A stretch of DNA of 6,617 nucleotides. It comes from Pseudomonadota bacterium. GTDB lineage: Bacteria > Pseudomonadota > Alphaproteobacteria > Acetobacterales > Acetobacteraceae. Shown one piece after another: positions 6,212 to 6,617 of this stretch. The stretch is from contig JAJZVE010000261.1 of assembly GCA_021845835.1 (NCBI GenBank), positions 1-6,617 on the forward strand. Direction: 5' to 3'. Position 1 is the stretch's first letter, and each line of letters opens with the position of its first letter. The notes beneath the pieces are model-generated. The model was given only the letters and a program-made list of their open reading frames with translations, was not told the origin of the DNA and ran no database searches. The position numbers were made by a program, and so were the translations under genes.

Positions 6212-6617
6212 ATGCCCCTTCGCACGCGGCGCCATGCCGCCACTAGCCTGCTCGTCCCCATGCTGTTCGCGCTCGCGCTGCTCGCGCCCGCGTTGCGTCC
6301 GGTGTCCGCCCGCGCCGAGGTGCCGGCGGCGCGGCTGGCGACGCTGGCGCGCGGGGTCAATTTCACCAACTGGTTCCGTTATCCGGCGCGGCGGGACGAT
6401 GCGTTCCTGCGGCACTATATCGACGACGACACGCTGGCGACGCTGCGCGGCGTCGGCTTCACCTTCGTCCGCCTTGCGGTGCAGCCCGAGCTGATGCTGG
6501 GCCCCGGCGGGCGGCCCGATCCGCACCGGCTGGACCTGCTGACCGAGGCGGTGGCGCGCATCGAGCGGCAGCATCTCGGCGTCGTCATCGGCTGGCACCC
6601 GCAGACTTGGCACCTGG
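6212..6617 (+). CDS. Exported glycoside hydrolase, family 5 (cellulase)-like, N-terminal part (3' truncated by window)
   Basis: An open frame from ATG 6212 runs off the right edge after 135 codons without a stop. Residues 1-35 form a signal peptide: basic MPLRTRRH, hydrophobic LLVPMLFALALLAPAL (13-28), and probable signal peptidase I cleavage after ARA (33-35). The TRR pair makes Tat export conceivable but the motif is poor. The mature start resembles the N-terminal barrel of family 5 glycosidases: RGVNFTNWFRYP (47-58), then L..LRGVGFTFVRLAVQPE (75-93) with the family's conserved strand arginine at R87, then a helix and GVVIGWHPQTWHL (123-135) with the expected histidine at H129. Catalytic glutamates, if present, lie beyond the window. 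The probable role is hydrolysis or remodelling of a beta-glucan or other polysaccharide outside the cytoplasm; the substrate cannot be told. The ribosome-binding site is weak (GGA at 6201-6203); M17 (6260) is an unlikely alternative because it would cut the signal peptide. Confidence 0.78.
   Translation, partial: MPLRTRRHAATSLLVPMLFALALLAPALRPVSARAEVPAARLATLARGVNFTNWFRYPARRDDAFLRHYIDDDTLATLRGVGFTFVRLAVQPELMLGPGGRPDPHRLDLLTEAVARIERQHLGVVIGWHPQTWHL

Noticed and set aside
5833..6369. A minus-strand frame across the divergent intergenic region and into the glycoside hydrolase gene
   Set aside because: No ribosome-binding site, no recognisable domain, composition unlike the real genes, and it crosses the dyad, the hairpin and the opposite-strand signal peptide.
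6003..6494. A plus-strand frame overlapping the glycoside hydrolase start in another frame
   Set aside because: The protein is Arg/Ser/Cys/Pro-rich with no domain. The overlapping frame from 6212 gives a clean signal peptide and a glycosidase-like N-terminus.

Overview
This window is high-GC DNA (roughly 70% by eye) from what looks like an alphaproteobacterium, possibly of the Acetobacteraceae/Rhodospirillales type. The clues are the LeuB sequence style, a tRNA-Arg(ACG) with encoded CCA and a G discriminator, a promoter resembling the alphaproteobacterial CTTGAC-N17-CTATAT form, and an intergenic palindromic repeat of a kind common in that class. The family assignment is inference.

Layout. 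1-222 is the end of leuD. A complex inverted-repeat element (228-339) separates it from leuB (369-1481), so the left end is a leucine biosynthesis locus. A tRNA-Arg gene (1538-1614) follows, with its own apparent promoter and a terminator-like element. A DEAD-box RNA helicase with a C-terminal DbpA-type RNA-binding domain (1788-3485) runs rightward. It converges, across a 12-bp gap, on a leftward MFS transporter (3498-4931). Upstream of the transporter, on the same strand, is a gene for a small exported protein of unknown function (5076-5768). A 443-bp divergent intergenic region (5769-6211) holds AT-rich patches and a dyad matching the PhaR/AniA-type operator. The window ends inside a rightward gene for an exported glycoside hydrolase resembling family 5 (6212 to the edge), which stays open past the window.

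How the parts work together. leuD and leuB act at consecutive steps of leucine synthesis. The tRNA and helicase are housekeeping functions of translation and RNA metabolism. The transporter, exported protein and glycoside hydrolase form an envelope/secretion-flavoured right half, but nothing proves they share a pathway. I see no phage, insertion sequence, CRISPR array or defence system, and no convincing new biological system. The points most worth checking are a glycine replacing the expected arginine in helicase motif VI, two apparent extra membrane segments between the halves of the transporter, the PhaR-like dyad, and the repeat inserted between leuD and leuB.
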